Positions 43,208 through 52,653 of a stretch of DNA of 64,000 bases are shown one piece after another (within the stretch, counting starts at the first letter, position 1; the number at the start of each line of letters is the position of its first letter). Source of the stretch: Flagellimonas sp. CMM7 (lineage in GTDB: Bacteria; Bacteroidota; Bacteroidia; Flavobacteriales; Flavobacteriaceae); NCBI RefSeq assembly GCF_021390195.1, contig NZ_CP090003.1, forward strand, positions 2,873,501 through 2,937,500, given 5' to 3'. A program made the translations under genes and the position numbers. The notes beneath the pieces were generated by a model, which searched no databases, was not told where the DNA came from, and worked only from the letters and a program-made list of their open reading frames with translations.

Positions 43208-45607
43208 ATGAAAATCAGTATTTCGGCTTTCTTTTTATTCCTATCAAGCCTGTCGTTTGCGCAAAGTATAAATGGAATCCTGCAATCAGAGTTAGGAAAT
43301 TCGGTTCCATATGCAGCAATTACCCTTAATAGAATCAAAGATTCTACTTTGATCAAGGCTACCATAAGTGAAGAAAATGGGGGCTTTTTGCTACAAGGAA
43401 TTTTCCCGGGAGCATACAACCTAAATATTTCTAGCATTGGGTATAAGGATTATAATAGAAACCTAAACTATAATGGAGACAATCTTTATTTAGGAGTAAT
43501 TCTGTTATATGAAACGGCCGAAAGTTTAGAAGAAGTAACGGTTGTAGCCGAAAAGCCTATGGTACAGGTTTTAGCAGATAAAACTGTGTTCAATGTGGAG
43601 AACACCATTAATGCAACTGGAACAAGTGCTTTTGAACTGTTAAGGAAAGCACCAGGGGTAATAGTGGATAACAATGGGGGTATTATTTTAGAGGGTAAGA
43701 CCGGTGTTCAAATTTTTATTGATGGAAAACTATCTGTTTTACAAGGAGAGGACTTGTCCAATTATTTGGAGAGCCTTCAGGCAACCGATATTGAGGCAGT
43801 AGAGATTATCACACAACCTTCATCTAAATATGATGCTGCTGGTAATGCAGGAATCATCAACATAAAGCTGAAGAAGGATAAAAGTTTGGGCACCAATGGA
43901 ACATATACTACTGGACTGACCAATGGGGATTTTGCAAGGTATAATTCCAGTTTAAACTTTAACAACAGAGGTAGAATAGGAAACCTCTACGGTACATATA
44001 GTAACAGATTTGGGAAAAGTACCAGCTTCATAGATCTTTTAAGAACACAATCTGAGACGCAATTTGATTCAAGAAGCAATAGAATAAATGATAGAAACAG
44101 CAACAACTTAAAACTGGGCTATGACCATTACCTAAATTCAAAAAATACCATTGGTGCAATTTTTAATGCCAATTTAAACAATGGTTTCAGCACAAATAAC
44201 GCCAGAACACCAATTAGACCTGCAAATAGTACTCAAATAGATAGTGTATTGGTTGCGCTGAACCAAACAGACAATACTTCTTACAACATCAATGCAAACT
44301 TTAACTACAAGTACTCAGATACTTTAGGATACAGTGCAAATGTTGATATAGATTATGGTAAATACAACAGTGATAGAAATGCGTTTCAGCCCAATGTATA
44401 TTTCAATGGAGATGAGACCCAGATACTGAATGAGCGTATTACGTTGCAGCAAACACCAATAGATATAGATATTTTTACCATTAAAACAGATTACGAGCAA
44501 AACCTTTTAAAAGGGAAGTTGGGTATTGGATTCAAATTTTCCCAAGTCAATACGGATAATACTTTTGATTTTTTTAATCAAATCAATGGTCAGAATGTTC
44601 TAGATGCTTTACAGAGCAATGAATTCTCTTACGCTGAAAATATAAACGCCGGTTATGTGAATTTTAATCGCAAATGGGGCAAATGGAATATTCAGGCAGG
44701 TCTTAGAGTAGAAAATACAGTTTCCGATGGTGAATTGGAAAGTGCACAGGGTAGCAGTGATGAAAGGGTACAAAGAGATTATACTGATTTTTTTCCATCT
44801 GGCGGGTTGACTTTTCAAATGAATAGGAAAAACCAATTTGCACTTACCTATGGTAAACGCATTCAAAGACCCAACTATCAATCTCTAAATCCTTTTGAGT
44901 ATAAATTGGACGAGCTGTCATTTAGTAAAGGAAATCCTTTTCTTCAGCCCCAATATACAGATAACATAAAATTATCCCACACCTTCAATTATCGCTTAAC
45001 CACTTCTTTGAGTTATTCGTACATCTCAGACTTTTTTGCCCGCGTTACGGTGGCTGAAGGAGAAAGCGCCAATTTTTTAACCACGTTAAACGTAGCGGAT
45101 CAGGAAGTCATCAATTTAGGAGTTTCATATCCCAAAAAAATATATGAATGGTGGAACATTTATTTTAGTCTTAATGCTTACGTCAGTGATTATAAAGCCA
45201 CAAGCCCTGAGTTTTTACCCGTAAAGCAAGAAACCTTAAGTTTTTATGCCCAAAACACTTTCACTTTGTCCAAAGATTTTAAAATGGAAGTTTCAGGTTG
45301 GTATAGTTCGCCGTCAATTTGGGGAGGTACCTATCAGACGGAAGCCTTAGGTTCTCTGAATTTGGCTTTTCAAAAGAAGTTTTTTGGTGGTAGGGTGACA
45401 GGAAGATTGGCCTTTAATGATATTTTATATACGGTTCCTTGGAGGGGTACGACACAATTTGGCAATCTTTTTATTGATGGAAATGGGGGTAGTGATTCTA
45501 GACAAGTGGCATTCAGTTTTACCTATGATTTTGGACGAAACGAAATAAAAAAGGCCAGAAAACGTAAGACCGGACTTGAAGATGAAAACAAGCGTATTGG
45601 TAGTTGA
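43208..45607 (+). CDS. Outer-membrane beta-barrel protein of the TonB-receptor type
   Basis: A 799-residue protein with signal peptide (1-19, ending SFAQ), a carboxypeptidase-regulatory-like beta domain (about 22-95), a plug-like region (about 115-215, containing LRKAPGVIVDNNGGIILEGKTGVQIFIDGK) and a long C-terminal barrel rich in aromatic-ended strands. This is the outer-membrane beta-barrel family protein common in flavobacteria, close to TonB-dependent receptors. It lies 181 nt from and divergent to the kinase gene. Ligand unknown. Confidence 0.85.
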   Translation: MKISISAFFLFLSSLSFAQSINGILQSELGNSVPYAAITLNRIKDSTLIKATISEENGGFLLQGIFPGAYNLNISSIGYKDYNRNLNYNGDNLYLGVILLYETAESLEEVTVVAEKPMVQVLADKTVFNVENTINATGTSAFELLRKAPGVIVDNNGGIILEGKTGVQIFIDGKLSVLQGEDLSNYLESLQATDIEAVEIITQPSSKYDAAGNAGIINIKLKKDKSLGTNGTYTTGLTNGDFARYNSSLNFNNRGRIGNLYGTYSNRFGKSTSFIDLLRTQSETQFDSRSNRINDRNSNNLKLGYDHYLNSKNTIGAIFNANLNNGFSTNNARTPIRPANSTQIDSVLVALNQTDNTSYNINANFNYKYSDTLGYSANVDIDYGKYNSDRNAFQPNVYFNGDETQILNERITLQQTPIDIDIFTIKTDYEQNLLKGKLGIGFKFSQVNTDNTFDFFNQINGQNVLDALQSNEFSYAENINAGYVNFNRKWGKWNIQAGLRVENTVSDGELESAQGSSDERVQRDYTDFFPSGGLTFQMNRKNQFALTYGKRIQRPNYQSLNPFEYKLDELSFSKGNPFLQPQYTDNIKLSHTFNYRLTTSLSYSYISDFFARVTVAEGESANFLTTLNVADQEVINLGVSYPKKIYEWWNIYFSLNAYVSDYKATSPEFLPVKQETLSFYAQNTFTLSKDFKMEVSGWYSSPSIWGGTYQTEALGSLNLAFQKKFFGGRVTGRLAFNDILYTVPWRGTTQFGNLFIDGNGGSDSRQVAFSFTYDFGRNEIKKARKRKTGLEDENKRIGS

Positions 45608-45675
45608 AGTGAACTCCCTAAAAATCAATAAGATAAAAATAACATCTGATAGTGCCAACAAGCAAAAAATAGCAG

Positions 45676-45683
45676 TACCTTTG
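45676..45683 (+). promoter_or_regulatory. typA: -7 promoter element of typA
   Basis: TACCTTTG, exact TAnnTTTG, 19 nt before the ATG at 45703; the predicted leader is only about 10-15 nt. Confidence 0.5.
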
Positions 45684-45702
45684 CGGGCTTAAAAATCAGG
45701 TT

Positions 45703-47502
45703 ATGTCCAAAATTAAGAATATCGCTATCATAGCACACGTTGACCACGGTAAAACAACTTTGGTTGATAAAATCATGTTTCATTGCCAGTTGTTCAGGGA
45801 CAATGAGAACAAGGGTGATTTAATTTTGGATAATAATGACCTCGAAAGAGAACGTGGAATTACTATTGTTTCCAAGAACGTTTCTGTTGTTTATAAAGAC
45901 ACTAAAATAAATATAATAGATACCCCTGGTCACGCCGATTTTGGAGGGGAAGTTGAGCGTGTACTTAATATGGCAGATGGTGTGCTGTTATTGGTAGATG
46001 CCTTTGAAGGCCCAATGCCTCAGACTAGGTTTGTTTTACAAAAAGCTATTGACCTTGGATTGAAACCTTGCGTCGTTATCAATAAAGTTGACAAAGAAAA
46101 TTGTACTCCAGAAGAAGTACATGAAAAAGTTTTCGATTTAATGTTTGAATTGGGAGCTGAAGAATGGCAATTGGACTTCCCAACGGTATACGGTTCGGCA
46201 AAGCAGAATTGGATGAGTGAGGATTTTCAAAAGCCAACTTCTAATATAGAACCACTTTTAGACATGGTCATTGAGCATGTTCCTGAATTTAAGCCAGAGC
46301 AAGGGTCCACTCAAATGTTGATTACCTCCCTGGATTTTTCATCTTTTACAGGACGTATTGCTATCGGCAGATTACAAAGAGGAACCCTAAAAGAAGGTCA
46401 GCAAATCTCTTTGGTAAAAAGAGATGGCAGTATTGTGAAGACCAAAGTGAAAGAACTATTTACTTTTGAAGGATTGGGCCGTCAAAAAGTCCAAGAAGTT
46501 GTGGCGGGCGATATTTGTGCAATAGTTGGTGTGGAAGGTTTTGAGATTGGTGATACCGTTGCCGATATTGAAAATCCGGAAAAACTAAAGACCATTGCCA
46601 TTGATGAGCCCACAATGAGCATGTTGTTTACCATTAACGATAGCCCATTCTTTGGAAAAGATGGAAAGTTTGTAACATCCAGGCACATAAAGGAGCGTTT
46701 GGAAAAAGAATTGGAAAAGAACTTGGCACTTCGTGTTGAAGAAACGGACAGTGCAGATAAATTCATGGTTTTTGGTCGTGGTGTTTTGCACCTTTCCGTT
46801 TTGATCGAGACCATGCGTAGAGAAGGATACGAACTTCAGATAGGACAGCCTCAGGTTATTATTAAAGAAGTTGATGGAGTAAAATGTGAGCCAGTAGAAC
46901 ATTTGACGATTGATTTACCAGAAGAAGTATCTGGAAAGGCAGTGGAAATGGTTTCTATTAGAAAAGGTGAAATGACCAGTATGGAGGCCAAGGGTTCCAG
47001 AATGCTTTGCGAGTTCATTATTCCATCTAGAGGAATTATTGGTCTTAGAAACCAATTGTTGACGGCTACTGCAGGTGAAGCCATCATGGCACACCGTTTT
47101 TTAGAGTATCAACCATTAAAAGGGGATATTGCCCAGCGAATTAATGGATCATTGGTTTCTATGGAAAATGGAACGGCGATTCCATATTCTATTGACAAAC
47201 TACAGGAAAGAGGTAAGTTTTTTATTGATCCAGGAGAAGATATTTACGAAGGACAGGTTATTGGTGAAAATTCACGCGGCGATGATATGACCGTCAATGT
47301 GACCAAAACCAAAAAATTGTCTAATGTACGTTCTTCAGGTGCGGATGATAAGGCTAAAATTGTACCTGCCATAAAGTTTTCTTTGGAAGAGGCATTGGAA
47401 TATATCCAGAAGGATGAGTACGTTGAAGTAACTCCAAATCACCTTAGGCTTAGAAAGATTTATCTAAAAGAAGTAGATAGAAAGCGAAATAAAATAGACT
47501 AG
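45703..47502 (+). CDS. typA: Ribosome-associated GTPase TypA/BipA
   Basis: Translational GTPase that helps 50S assembly and stress adaptation. Length 599 residues is typical. G motifs: G1 AHVDHGKTT (residues 10-18), G2 RGITI, G3 DTPGHADF, G4 NKVD. EF-G-like domains II, III and V follow, and the C-terminal BipA-specific domain ends with the SNVRSSGADDKAKIVPAIKFSLEEALEYIQKDEYVEVTP-type block. It is convergent with the ROK kinase gene (4 nt overlap). A -7 promoter match precedes it. Confidence 0.97.
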   Translation: MSKIKNIAIIAHVDHGKTTLVDKIMFHCQLFRDNENKGDLILDNNDLERERGITIVSKNVSVVYKDTKINIIDTPGHADFGGEVERVLNMADGVLLLVDAFEGPMPQTRFVLQKAIDLGLKPCVVINKVDKENCTPEEVHEKVFDLMFELGAEEWQLDFPTVYGSAKQNWMSEDFQKPTSNIEPLLDMVIEHVPEFKPEQGSTQMLITSLDFSSFTGRIAIGRLQRGTLKEGQQISLVKRDGSIVKTKVKELFTFEGLGRQKVQEVVAGDICAIVGVEGFEIGDTVADIENPEKLKTIAIDEPTMSMLFTINDSPFFGKDGKFVTSRHIKERLEKELEKNLALRVEETDSADKFMVFGRGVLHLSVLIETMRREGYELQIGQPQVIIKEVDGVKCEPVEHLTIDLPEEVSGKAVEMVSIRKGEMTSMEAKGSRMLCEFIIPSRGIIGLRNQLLTATAGEAIMAHRFLEYQPLKGDIAQRINGSLVSMENGTAIPYSIDKLQERGKFFIDPGEDIYEGQVIGENSRGDDMTVNVTKTKKLSNVRSSGADDKAKIVPAIKFSLEEALEYIQKDEYVEVTPNHLRLRKIYLKEVDRKRNKID

Positions 47503-48266
47503 GCTTTCTCGCTTAAATGACCATGATGCTGTTCTCTTAAACAAGCAACAGCTGCGCCAATAATGCCAGCATGGTTCATAAGTTCTGCCTTTACAACATC
47601 TGTTTCAATGGTTATCAAATGGCTGAATTCCCGCCATTTTTTAGATGTTCCTCCACCTACAATAATCAGGTCCGGAGCGATGATCAATTCTACCAATTTT
47701 AGAAACTTATTGAAGCGTTTGCCCCACCTTTCAAAGGTTAGGCCTTCTCTTTCTTTTGCAGATGCGGCCGCCCACTCTTCAATTTTCTTGTATTTTTTGT
47801 AAGGAATTTGACCCAATTCAAAATTAGGGAGCAGTACGCCATTGTAAAAAGCACCACTACCCAATCCTGTACCAATGGTGATCATGAGAACAAGACCATT
47901 TTTCCCTTTTCCAATACCATAGTTCATTGAAGCATAACCAGCGGCATCAGCATCGTTTAAAACGGTGAACTCATGCCCTGTAACTTTGGTGAACAATTCA
48001 TCTATATTTACGCCAACCCAACTAGAATCAAGGTTTCCTGCTGACATGCAAACTCCATTTTTAACAATTGTTGGAAAACCGCAGCCTACAGGTCCACTAT
48101 ATTCAAAATGGTCAACAATTTGGGATATGACTTTGGCCATATCTTCCGGTTTTCTTGAAGTTGGAGTGGGAATGCGGTACCTTTCTGTTAACATTTCTCC
48201 TGTTTCGGCATTTACCAATGCACCTTTGATGCCCGATCCGCCAATATCAATACCAAGAATTTCCAT
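47499..48266 (-). CDS. ROK-family glucokinase, polyphosphate-glucokinase-like
   Basis: A 255-residue sugar kinase. The phosphate-binding motif GIDIGGSGIKGAL is at residues 4-16, catalytic Asp lies in VLNDADAAG, the adenosine-side motif is LMITIGTGLGSG, and a C-terminal NHAGIIGAAVAC is present. The lack of the CxCGxxGC zinc motif and the short length resemble polyphosphate glucokinases (PpgK) rather than NagC-type ROK proteins, so use of polyphosphate as donor is likely but inferred. Confidence 0.85.
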   Translation of the reverse strand: MEILGIDIGGSGIKGALVNAETGEMLTERYRIPTPTSRKPEDMAKVISQIVDHFEYSGPVGCGFPTIVKNGVCMSAGNLDSSWVGVNIDELFTKVTGHEFTVLNDADAAGYASMNYGIGKGKNGLVLMITIGTGLGSGAFYNGVLLPNFELGQIPYKKYKKIEEWAAASAKEREGLTFERWGKRFNKFLKLVELIIAPDLIIVGGGTSKKWREFSHLITIETDVVKAELMNHAGIIGAAVACLREQHHGHLSEKA

Positions 48267-48353
48267 AAAAGGGAAGAAAATTTATTTTTGACAAATAAAC
48301 AAAAAACTTTTGGCGGTCAAAGGATTAACTGGTCAACAATATTCAATTATTCG

Positions 48354-48785
48354 TTAATGGTTCTCTTTGGTGGGCTGAATATAATAGTCTATTGAATTAA
48401 GAGAGTGGTTTGAATCAATACTATCCAAAATTTTGTCTATTGCCTTTCCAAACCCAGACAAAGTCCCCAATTGCTTGTTTTTTCCAAGGGCACTGGAAAT
48501 AGTTTCATCACTGTTCCCAAATTCATATCCGCCCTCTTTTATCCATAATAGGTTAAAAAGATGTTGCATGATTACATTTCCCAGCTGATCTATAGAAACA
48601 GCAATTTTTAGTGCAAATTCACCTATTCCTACTAGACCTTTGGTGAACAATTGCTGAAAAAAACCGTAAACAAGCCCAATTGGACCAGTTAAAACCATCA
48701 GAATTATTGAGATTAAAAACAGCAGTATCCCAATTAAAGGTCTAGATTTTTTGTCCTTATTGCAATCTTGTTTTTTAAAAATCAT
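48354..48785 (-). CDS. Small membrane protein of unknown function next to the FtsE-like gene
   Basis: A 143-residue protein with a basic N-terminus, a membrane helix at about 17-40, a second hydrophobic stretch at about 45-70, and a polar C-terminal half with many S, N and D residues. It is 2 nt downstream of the FtsE-like gene and so in its operon. It is not an FtsX (too short). No family recognised. Confidence 0.6.
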   Translation of the reverse strand: MIFKKQDCNKDKKSRPLIGILLFLISIILMVLTGPIGLVYGFFQQLFTKGLVGIGEFALKIAVSIDQLGNVIMQHLFNLLWIKEGGYEFGNSDETISSALGKNKQLGTLSGFGKAIDKILDSIDSNHSLNSIDYYIQPTKENH

Positions 48786-48787
48786 GG

Positions 48788-49471
48788 TTAAATCGCTTTT
48801 TGAATAACTTCAAAAACCTTGCTTCCATCACATTTTAGTGTTTTGTGAGGATACTTTAAGATGAGTGCGTAATCATGGGTGGCCATGATTATGGTACGTC
48901 CATTTTGGTTAATGTCCTGTAGTACTTTCATAACCTCTACACTTGTTTGAGGGTCCAGGTTTCCCGTAGGCTCATCTGCAAGGATAAGTTCTGGGTCATT
49001 AAGAAGTGCTCGAGCAATGGCAATACGTTGTTGTTCTCCCCCAGAAAGTTCATGTGGAAACTTAAAACCTTTGGTTTTCATTCCTACCTTGTCCAAAACC
49101 TCTTCAATTTTGCTATCCATTTTTGAAGCATCAGTCCATCCAGTGGCTTTTAATACAAAACGAAGATTGTTATTTATGTTCCGATCGGGTAACAATTTAA
49201 AATCTTGAAAAACAATACCTAGTTTCCTCCTTAAAAACGGGATATCTTTTTCTTGCAATTGTTTTAAATCAAAATCAACCACACTGCCGGTTCCCTGTTT
49301 TAAAGGAATATCTGCATATAAGGTTTTCATAAAGCTACTCTTACCGCTTCCCGTCTTTCCAATGACGTAAACAAACTCTCCTTTTTTAACTTCTAGAGTA
49401 ATATTGTTTAGGATTAAATTTTCATTTTGAAAAACGGCAACATCTTGTAATTTTACGATAGTTTCGGGCAT
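48788..49471 (-). CDS. FtsE-like ABC transporter ATP-binding protein
   Basis: A 227-residue ATPase. Walker [10 protein letters not shown] is at residues 37-45, the signature LSGGEQQR at about 143, Walker [10 protein letters not shown], and the H-loop ATHD. FtsE/LolD-like features include [25 protein letters not shown] near the N-terminus. FtsE with FtsX controls peptidoglycan hydrolases at division; here the partner FtsX gene is not adjacent, as is common in Bacteroidota. A -7-like TACCTTTA lies at 49490-49497 on the minus strand. Confidence 0.88.
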   Translation of the reverse strand: MPETIVKLQDVAVFQNENLILNNITLEVKKGEFVYVIGKTGSGKSSFMKTLYADIPLKQGTGSVVDFDLKQLQEKDIPFLRRKLGIVFQDFKLLPDRNINNNLRFVLKATGWTDASKMDSKIEEVLDKVGMKTKGFKFPHELSGGEQQRIAIARALLNDPELILADEPTGNLDPQTSVEVMKVLQDINQNGRTIIMATHDYALILKYPHKTLKCDGSKVFEVIQKAI

Positions 49472-49616
49472 AGTGTTACTTTAAAAAAATAAAGGTACTA
49501 AGTTCTAATTTTATAAAGTGTTAAGCATTTTAAAATCCGCTTCTTCGCCTTTATATATACTTTGGCCTAAATTTTGACGTTATGTAAACAATCAATCGAG
49601 AACAGCGTAGAACACT

Positions 49617-52600
49617 ATGAATCGAAATAATCTCCTTCTTTTTCCCATTTTCTTGGGTGCTTTTTTTATTGCCAAAGCTCAAGAAACCAAAATCTATTCA
49701 CATGAGGGCAAGGCTTTTCAAGACGCATTGGCCCTTTATAACAATCAACAATTTCAGGCTTCACAAGCTGTTTTTGAAAAAGTAAAGGCGACCACCAGCG
49801 ATGGTGAGACAGAGGCTAATAGTGCTTATTATTCAGCCAATGCTGCGATTAGATTAGGTCAGCGCGGAGCGGATAAAAAGATGGAAGATTTTGTGGAACG
49901 GTATCCCACTTCTACCAAGCGCAACTCTGCTTTTTTAGATGTAGCTGATTATTATTTTGAGACAGGGAAATATCCGTACGCCTTAAAGTGGTACAAAAAG
50001 GTAGACCAGTCAGCCATGTCCAATGCAGACAAAGAACGTTTTAATTTTAATAACGGTTATGCTCTATATGCTTCCAAAAAACCTAAGGATGCAGAACGTT
50101 ATTTGAGTAAGGTGAGCAATTCACCAAAATACGGTTCACAGGCAAAATATTATTTAGGGTACATTTCATATGAACAAGATGATTATGATGAGGCAAGTGC
50201 ACGTTTTGATCAGGTTACTGACCCTGAGTTGCTCAACGAAAAACTATCCTATTACCAAGCTGACCTAAATTTTAAACTTGGGAATTTTGAAGAAGCCATA
50301 ACAATGGCGAAAAATCATTTACCAAAGTCGGACCGAAAAGAAATATCAGAACTTAACAAGATCATAGGCGAGAGTTACTTTAACCTTGAGCAATATGATG
50401 AGGCAATACCCTATTTGAAAAAGTACAAAGGAAGGAGAGGTAAATTAAGCAATACGGATTATTACCTAACCGGATATAGTCACTACAAAAAAGGAGATTA
50501 TGAAGGTGCAATTCAGCAGTTTAATAAAATTATAGGAGGAACCAATAGTGTTTCCCAAAACGCATATTATCATTTAGCGGAATGTTATTTGAAATTGGAC
50601 AAAAAACCAGAGGCACTAAATGCTTTTAGAAATGCATCTCAAATGGATTTTAGTGCTGATATTCAAAAAGATGCGCTTTTAAATTATGCTAGATTGAGTT
50701 ATGAAATTGGAAATGCCTACGAACCCATTCCACAGGTGATGACCACTTATTTGGAGAAATATCCAAAGGACGAACATCAGCAGGAAATTCAAGAATTATT
50801 GGTGGATTCATATATCACTTCCAAGAATTTTGAAGGAGCCATGACGCTGCTAGAAAAGAATAAGGGTTATGCCGGCAAAGAGACCTATCAAAAAGTAGCA
50901 TTTTACAGAGGAGTAGAGTTATTCATGGATGGTGAATACGAGCCAGCTTTTGATCGGTTTTCCAAATCTTTAAAAAGCGCAGAGAATGTTGATTTTGAAG
51001 CACGTACCTTATATTGGAAGGCTGAATCGGCATACAGATTAAACAGGTTTGATGAAGCACTTGCAGATTTTAGTCAGTTTCAACAACTTCCAGCTTCAAA
51101 AAAAATGGATGAATACCAAGATTTGAACTATAACTTGGGGTATTGCTACTTTAAGCTAAAAGACTATGGTAAAGCAATCACCCATTTTAAAAATGTGACC
51201 AATTCCAGCACCGATAATCGAGAGCAGCTGAATGATAGTTATTTACGTTTGGGAGACAGCTATTTTGTGACCAGCAAATACAAGTCTGCCCAATCTGCAT
51301 ATAACGAATCTTCTAAATTAAATGGCCCAGAACGAGATTATGCCGCTTTCCAAAAAGCATTGTGCAGCGGGTTTCTAGGAAACAATTCTGCTAAGATTGA
51401 TGGATTAAATCAATTTTTGACCAGATATTCCACATCTTCTTTACGGGATGATGCACTGTTTGAACTTGGTAATTCTTATATCAAAAGCAACAAAGAATCA
51501 ATTGGTTTGCAAACGTATGATCGGTTAGTGGATGAATTTGGTAGGAGCAAGTTTGCACCACGGGCTATGCTGCGCCAAGGGCTAGTGCATTATAACGCCA
51601 ACAGAAATGACCAAGCTTTAACAAAATTGAAGGCAGTGGTCCAGAAGTACCCAAATACACAAGAGGCAAAACAAGCCGTGGCCACAGCTAAATTGGTATA
51701 TGTAGATGAGGGTAGGGTTAGCGAATATGCAGCTTGGGCAAGAAACTTGGACTTTGTTGAAGTAACAGATGCTGAATTGGACAATGCAAGTTTTGAATCC
51801 GCGGAGAGAAAATATGTGGAAGGGAAGACAGATATTGCTATGAAGGGTTATGAGGATTACTTGAAAGAATTCCCTAATGGGCTTCATGCACTAAAAGTGA
51901 ACTTTAATTTGGCTCAACTCTATTTTTCAAAAGGAAATAAAGATCAGGCGCTACCTAAATATCAAATCGTTGCCAATAGTGGTAATGGAGAATTTACAGA
52001 GCAAGCACTTACAAGGGTTTGCGAAATATATGTTGGAAAACAAGATTATCAGAGCGCTATCCCATATTTAGAAAAACTAGAAAGTACCGCAGAGATTGTT
52101 CAAAACAGAACATTTGCACAATCTAATTTGATGAAAGGGTATTATGGACAAAAAGATTATCGCCAGACCATAACCTATGCAGAAAAGGTGTTGAAAGCAC
52201 CAAAAATTGACAATCGTATTAAAAGTGATGCGCAAATTATGATAGCTCGCTCCGCAATTGCAACCGATAATGAAGCATTGGCGGAGACTGCCTATAAAGA
52301 AGTGAGGAAAATAGCAATTGGAGAAATGGCGGCTGAAGCCTGGTTTTATGATGCCTACTTCAAAAATAAGAATCAGGACTATGAAGCTTCTAACCTATCT
52401 GTTCAAAAACTGGCAAAGGATTATTCGGGGCATAAAGAATGGGGCGGAAAAGGACTAATTATTATGGCAAAGAATTTTTATGGCCTAGAGGACGCTTTTC
52501 AAGCAACATATATTCTGGAAAGTGTAATTACCAATTTTGCCGAGTATGATGGTATTGTGGCCGAGGCAAAAGGAGAACTTTCCATAATAAAGGCCCGTGA

Positions 52601-52640
52601 AGCACAAAGTAATTCTTCAGTAGACCCCAACGGGAACTAA
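49617..52640 (+). CDS. Large tetratricopeptide-repeat protein
   Basis: A 1,007-residue exported protein with signal peptide (1-21, ending AKAQ) and tandem TPR-type helical repeats over almost the whole length (e.g. AYALKWYKK, YNLGYCYFKLKDYGKAITHFKN). Such large TPR proteins are periplasmic scaffolds in flavobacteria. It is 13 nt upstream of a TonB-receptor-like gene, and this TPR plus outer-membrane protein pair recurs beside ftsE-like genes in related genomes, suggesting a role in envelope assembly. The pair is inferred to be one operon. Confidence 0.85.
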   Translation: MNRNNLLLFPIFLGAFFIAKAQETKIYSHEGKAFQDALALYNNQQFQASQAVFEKVKATTSDGETEANSAYYSANAAIRLGQRGADKKMEDFVERYPTSTKRNSAFLDVADYYFETGKYPYALKWYKKVDQSAMSNADKERFNFNNGYALYASKKPKDAERYLSKVSNSPKYGSQAKYYLGYISYEQDDYDEASARFDQVTDPELLNEKLSYYQADLNFKLGNFEEAITMAKNHLPKSDRKEISELNKIIGESYFNLEQYDEAIPYLKKYKGRRGKLSNTDYYLTGYSHYKKGDYEGAIQQFNKIIGGTNSVSQNAYYHLAECYLKLDKKPEALNAFRNASQMDFSADIQKDALLNYARLSYEIGNAYEPIPQVMTTYLEKYPKDEHQQEIQELLVDSYITSKNFEGAMTLLEKNKGYAGKETYQKVAFYRGVELFMDGEYEPAFDRFSKSLKSAENVDFEARTLYWKAESAYRLNRFDEALADFSQFQQLPASKKMDEYQDLNYNLGYCYFKLKDYGKAITHFKNVTNSSTDNREQLNDSYLRLGDSYFVTSKYKSAQSAYNESSKLNGPERDYAAFQKALCSGFLGNNSAKIDGLNQFLTRYSTSSLRDDALFELGNSYIKSNKESIGLQTYDRLVDEFGRSKFAPRAMLRQGLVHYNANRNDQALTKLKAVVQKYPNTQEAKQAVATAKLVYVDEGRVSEYAAWARNLDFVEVTDAELDNASFESAERKYVEGKTDIAMKGYEDYLKEFPNGLHALKVNFNLAQLYFSKGNKDQALPKYQIVANSGNGEFTEQALTRVCEIYVGKQDYQSAIPYLEKLESTAEIVQNRTFAQSNLMKGYYGQKDYRQTITYAEKVLKAPKIDNRIKSDAQIMIARSAIATDNEALAETAYKEVRKIAIGEMAAEAWFYDAYFKNKNQDYEASNLSVQKLAKDYSGHKEWGGKGLIIMAKNFYGLEDAFQATYILESVITNFAEYDGIVAEAKGELSIIKAREAQSNSSVDPNGN

Positions 52641-52653
52641 ATCACAGTAACTC